Shown here: positions 13,600 through 14,150 of the stretch, in pieces
How positions within the stretch are numbered: position 1 is the first letter of the stretch
How the letters are laid out: every line of letters starts with the position of its first letter
NCBI GenBank assembly: GCA_947589525.1
Contig: CANQAW010000019.1
Location: 1-14,150, forward strand
Source of the DNA: Candidatus Gastranaerophilales bacterium
Lineage (GTDB): Bacteria; Cyanobacteriota; Vampirovibrionia; Gastranaerophilales; Gastranaerophilaceae
Reading direction: 5' to 3'
Length of the DNA stretch: 14,150 nucleotides
The notes under the pieces: model-generated
What the model saw: the letters and a program-made list of their open reading frames with translations, nothing else
Database searches by the model: none
Told to the model about the DNA's origin: nothing
Translations under genes and position numbers: made by a program

Positions 13600-13605
13600 G
13601 TAAAT
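13589..13605. promoter_or_regulatory. Operator-like palindrome
   Basis: ATTTACC and GGTAAAT are exact 7-bp arms around TTA. The dyad sits 120 bases before the recombinase gene and is the size of a small repressor operator. A looser dyad, AATCAAAAC (13611-13619) with GTTTTTGATT (13626-13635), follows directly. Confidence 0.4.
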
Positions 13606-13641
13606 TTATCAATCAAAACGGCTTGGTTTTTGATTAACAGA

Positions 13642-13699
13642 TGTCTAAAATAAAAATATAAAAATTCGGTTTTCGATTGACACAAGCGAATTTTAGACA
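13642..13699. promoter_or_regulatory. Nested inverted repeats resembling a serine-recombinase site
   Basis: TGTCTAAAAT (13642-13651) and its exact complement ATTTTAGACA (13690-13699) enclose AATTCG (13663-13668) and CGAATT (13687-13692). TGTCT...AGACA ends are typical of the half-sites bound by Tn3-type resolvases, and the site lies 25 bases before a serine recombinase gene. A crossover site, an accessory binding site or an operator for the recombinase are possible. Confidence 0.45.
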
Positions 13700-13706
13700 A
13701 TTTATA
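13677..13706 (+). promoter_or_regulatory. Candidate promoter of the serine recombinase
   Basis: TTGACA at 13677-13682 is a consensus -35. An 18-base spacer leads to TTTATA (13701-13706). The promoter overlaps the inverted repeat at 13642-13699, so the recombinase could repress its own gene by binding there. Confidence 0.5.
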
Positions 13707-13724
13707 AATGAAAGGAATAAGCCC

Positions 13725-14150
13725 ATGGCAACATACAGTTATTTAAGAGTAAGCACAACAGACCAAGACACAGACAAAAACAAGTTAGAAATTTTGAAAT
13801 TTGCAAACATCAAAAAACTTGGCAATGTCGAATTTATAGAAGAACAAATTAGCGGAAAGGCAAACTATAAAAACAGACAACTCGGAGCATTACTTGAAAA
13901 GATGAAAAAAGAAGATGTTTTAATTGTGCCTGAACTTTCAAGGATAGCCCGTTCAATAACACAAATATTTGAAGTTATAGAAATAACAAAACAAAAAGGT
14001 GTTGTTCTTTACTCATTAAAAGAAAACTTTTCAAATAAAGACGATAGCATAACCTCAACGGTTGCAACAACGATTTTCGCTCTTGTTGCTCAAATTGAGA
14101 GGGATTTAATAAGTTTAAGAACAAAAGAAGCTCTTGTCGCTAAAAAAGCC
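13725..14150 (+). CDS. Serine recombinase, Mpi/Pin-like, N-terminal part
   Basis: 142 codons are visible before the window ends; the frame is still open. The catalytic motif YLRVST (Arg 8, Ser 10) opens the resolvase/invertase domain. VPELSRIARS (residues 68-77, with the conserved Arg 73 and Arg 76) and QIERDLISLRTKEAL (residues 123-137) complete the catalytic set and lead into the long E-helix. The order and wording are closest to small invertases such as the Bacteroides Mpi family (EIN-F, EETISGT, ELSRLGR, IERNLISQRTKEAL). The expected C-terminal helix-turn-helix lies outside the window. AAAGGAA lies 7 bases before the ATG. It may invert or resolve DNA of the adjoining block. Confidence 0.88.
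   Translation, partial: MATYSYLRVSTTDQDTDKNKLEILKFANIKKLGNVEFIEEQISGKANYKNRQLGALLEKMKKEDVLIVPELSRIARSITQIFEVIEITKQKGVVLYSLKENFSNKDDSITSTVATTIFALVAQIERDLISLRTKEALVAKKA

Overview
The window is AT-rich bacterial chromosome. I infer a host-associated member of the non-photosynthetic Cyanobacteriota (Gastranaerophilales / 'Melainabacteria' type). The evidence is the tmRNA tag peptide, which begins ANNVV (cyanobacterial tags typically begin ANN-I-V), a PDZ/radical-SAM protein of the type long annotated as a cyanobacterial FeS protein, and two proteins with a similar short N-terminal leader ending in an aromatic-x-A motif. The assignment is inference and needs a database search.

Left part (1-6170). 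The end of an unknown gene overlaps by ATGA with the PDZ/radical-SAM (DUF512) gene. That gene converges with, and overlaps by 20 bp, a 1018-residue protein on the minus strand. This protein combines a Clp-N-like segment, a worn ClpA/B/C D1-like module, an FtsH-like AAA module with substituted ATPase motifs, and an M41 peptidase with an intact HEAGH site. There follow an orphan plus-strand terminator (perhaps of a small RNA), a TspO/MBR membrane protein that seems to lack its first helix, a complete tmRNA gene (ssrA) with promoter, and a SnoaL-like protein with an extended -10 promoter.

Middle part (6171-10768). A long minus-strand gene encodes two [4Fe-4S] ferredoxin motifs, an F420-hydrogenase beta-type (FrhB) region and a polysaccharide pyruvyltransferase domain in one chain. 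Its frame is broken exactly at a run of ten C (G10 on the plus strand) between the two ferredoxin motifs, which is what a phase-variable surface-polysaccharide gene would look like. Next are an orphan protein with a nucleotidyltransferase-like GSD-x-D motif, a 56-residue DUF1653-like protein, and a plus-strand nitroreductase.

Right part (10769-14150) is accessory in character. It holds an unrecognised gene remnant, a small Cys-containing membrane protein whose start codon is ATT, two 70-bp direct repeats, and a lone zinc-ribbon protein. It then continues into a compact mobile-element-like block: a 45-residue protein, a perfect 10-bp hairpin, a gene II/X-like replication initiator, an 85-residue protein, two conflicting tiny ORFs on opposite strands, nested inverted repeats resembling a serine-recombinase site, and the start of an Mpi/Pin-type serine recombinase that runs off the window. 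The block reads like a small rolling-circle plasmid or filamentous-phage-like element; its right end is outside the window.
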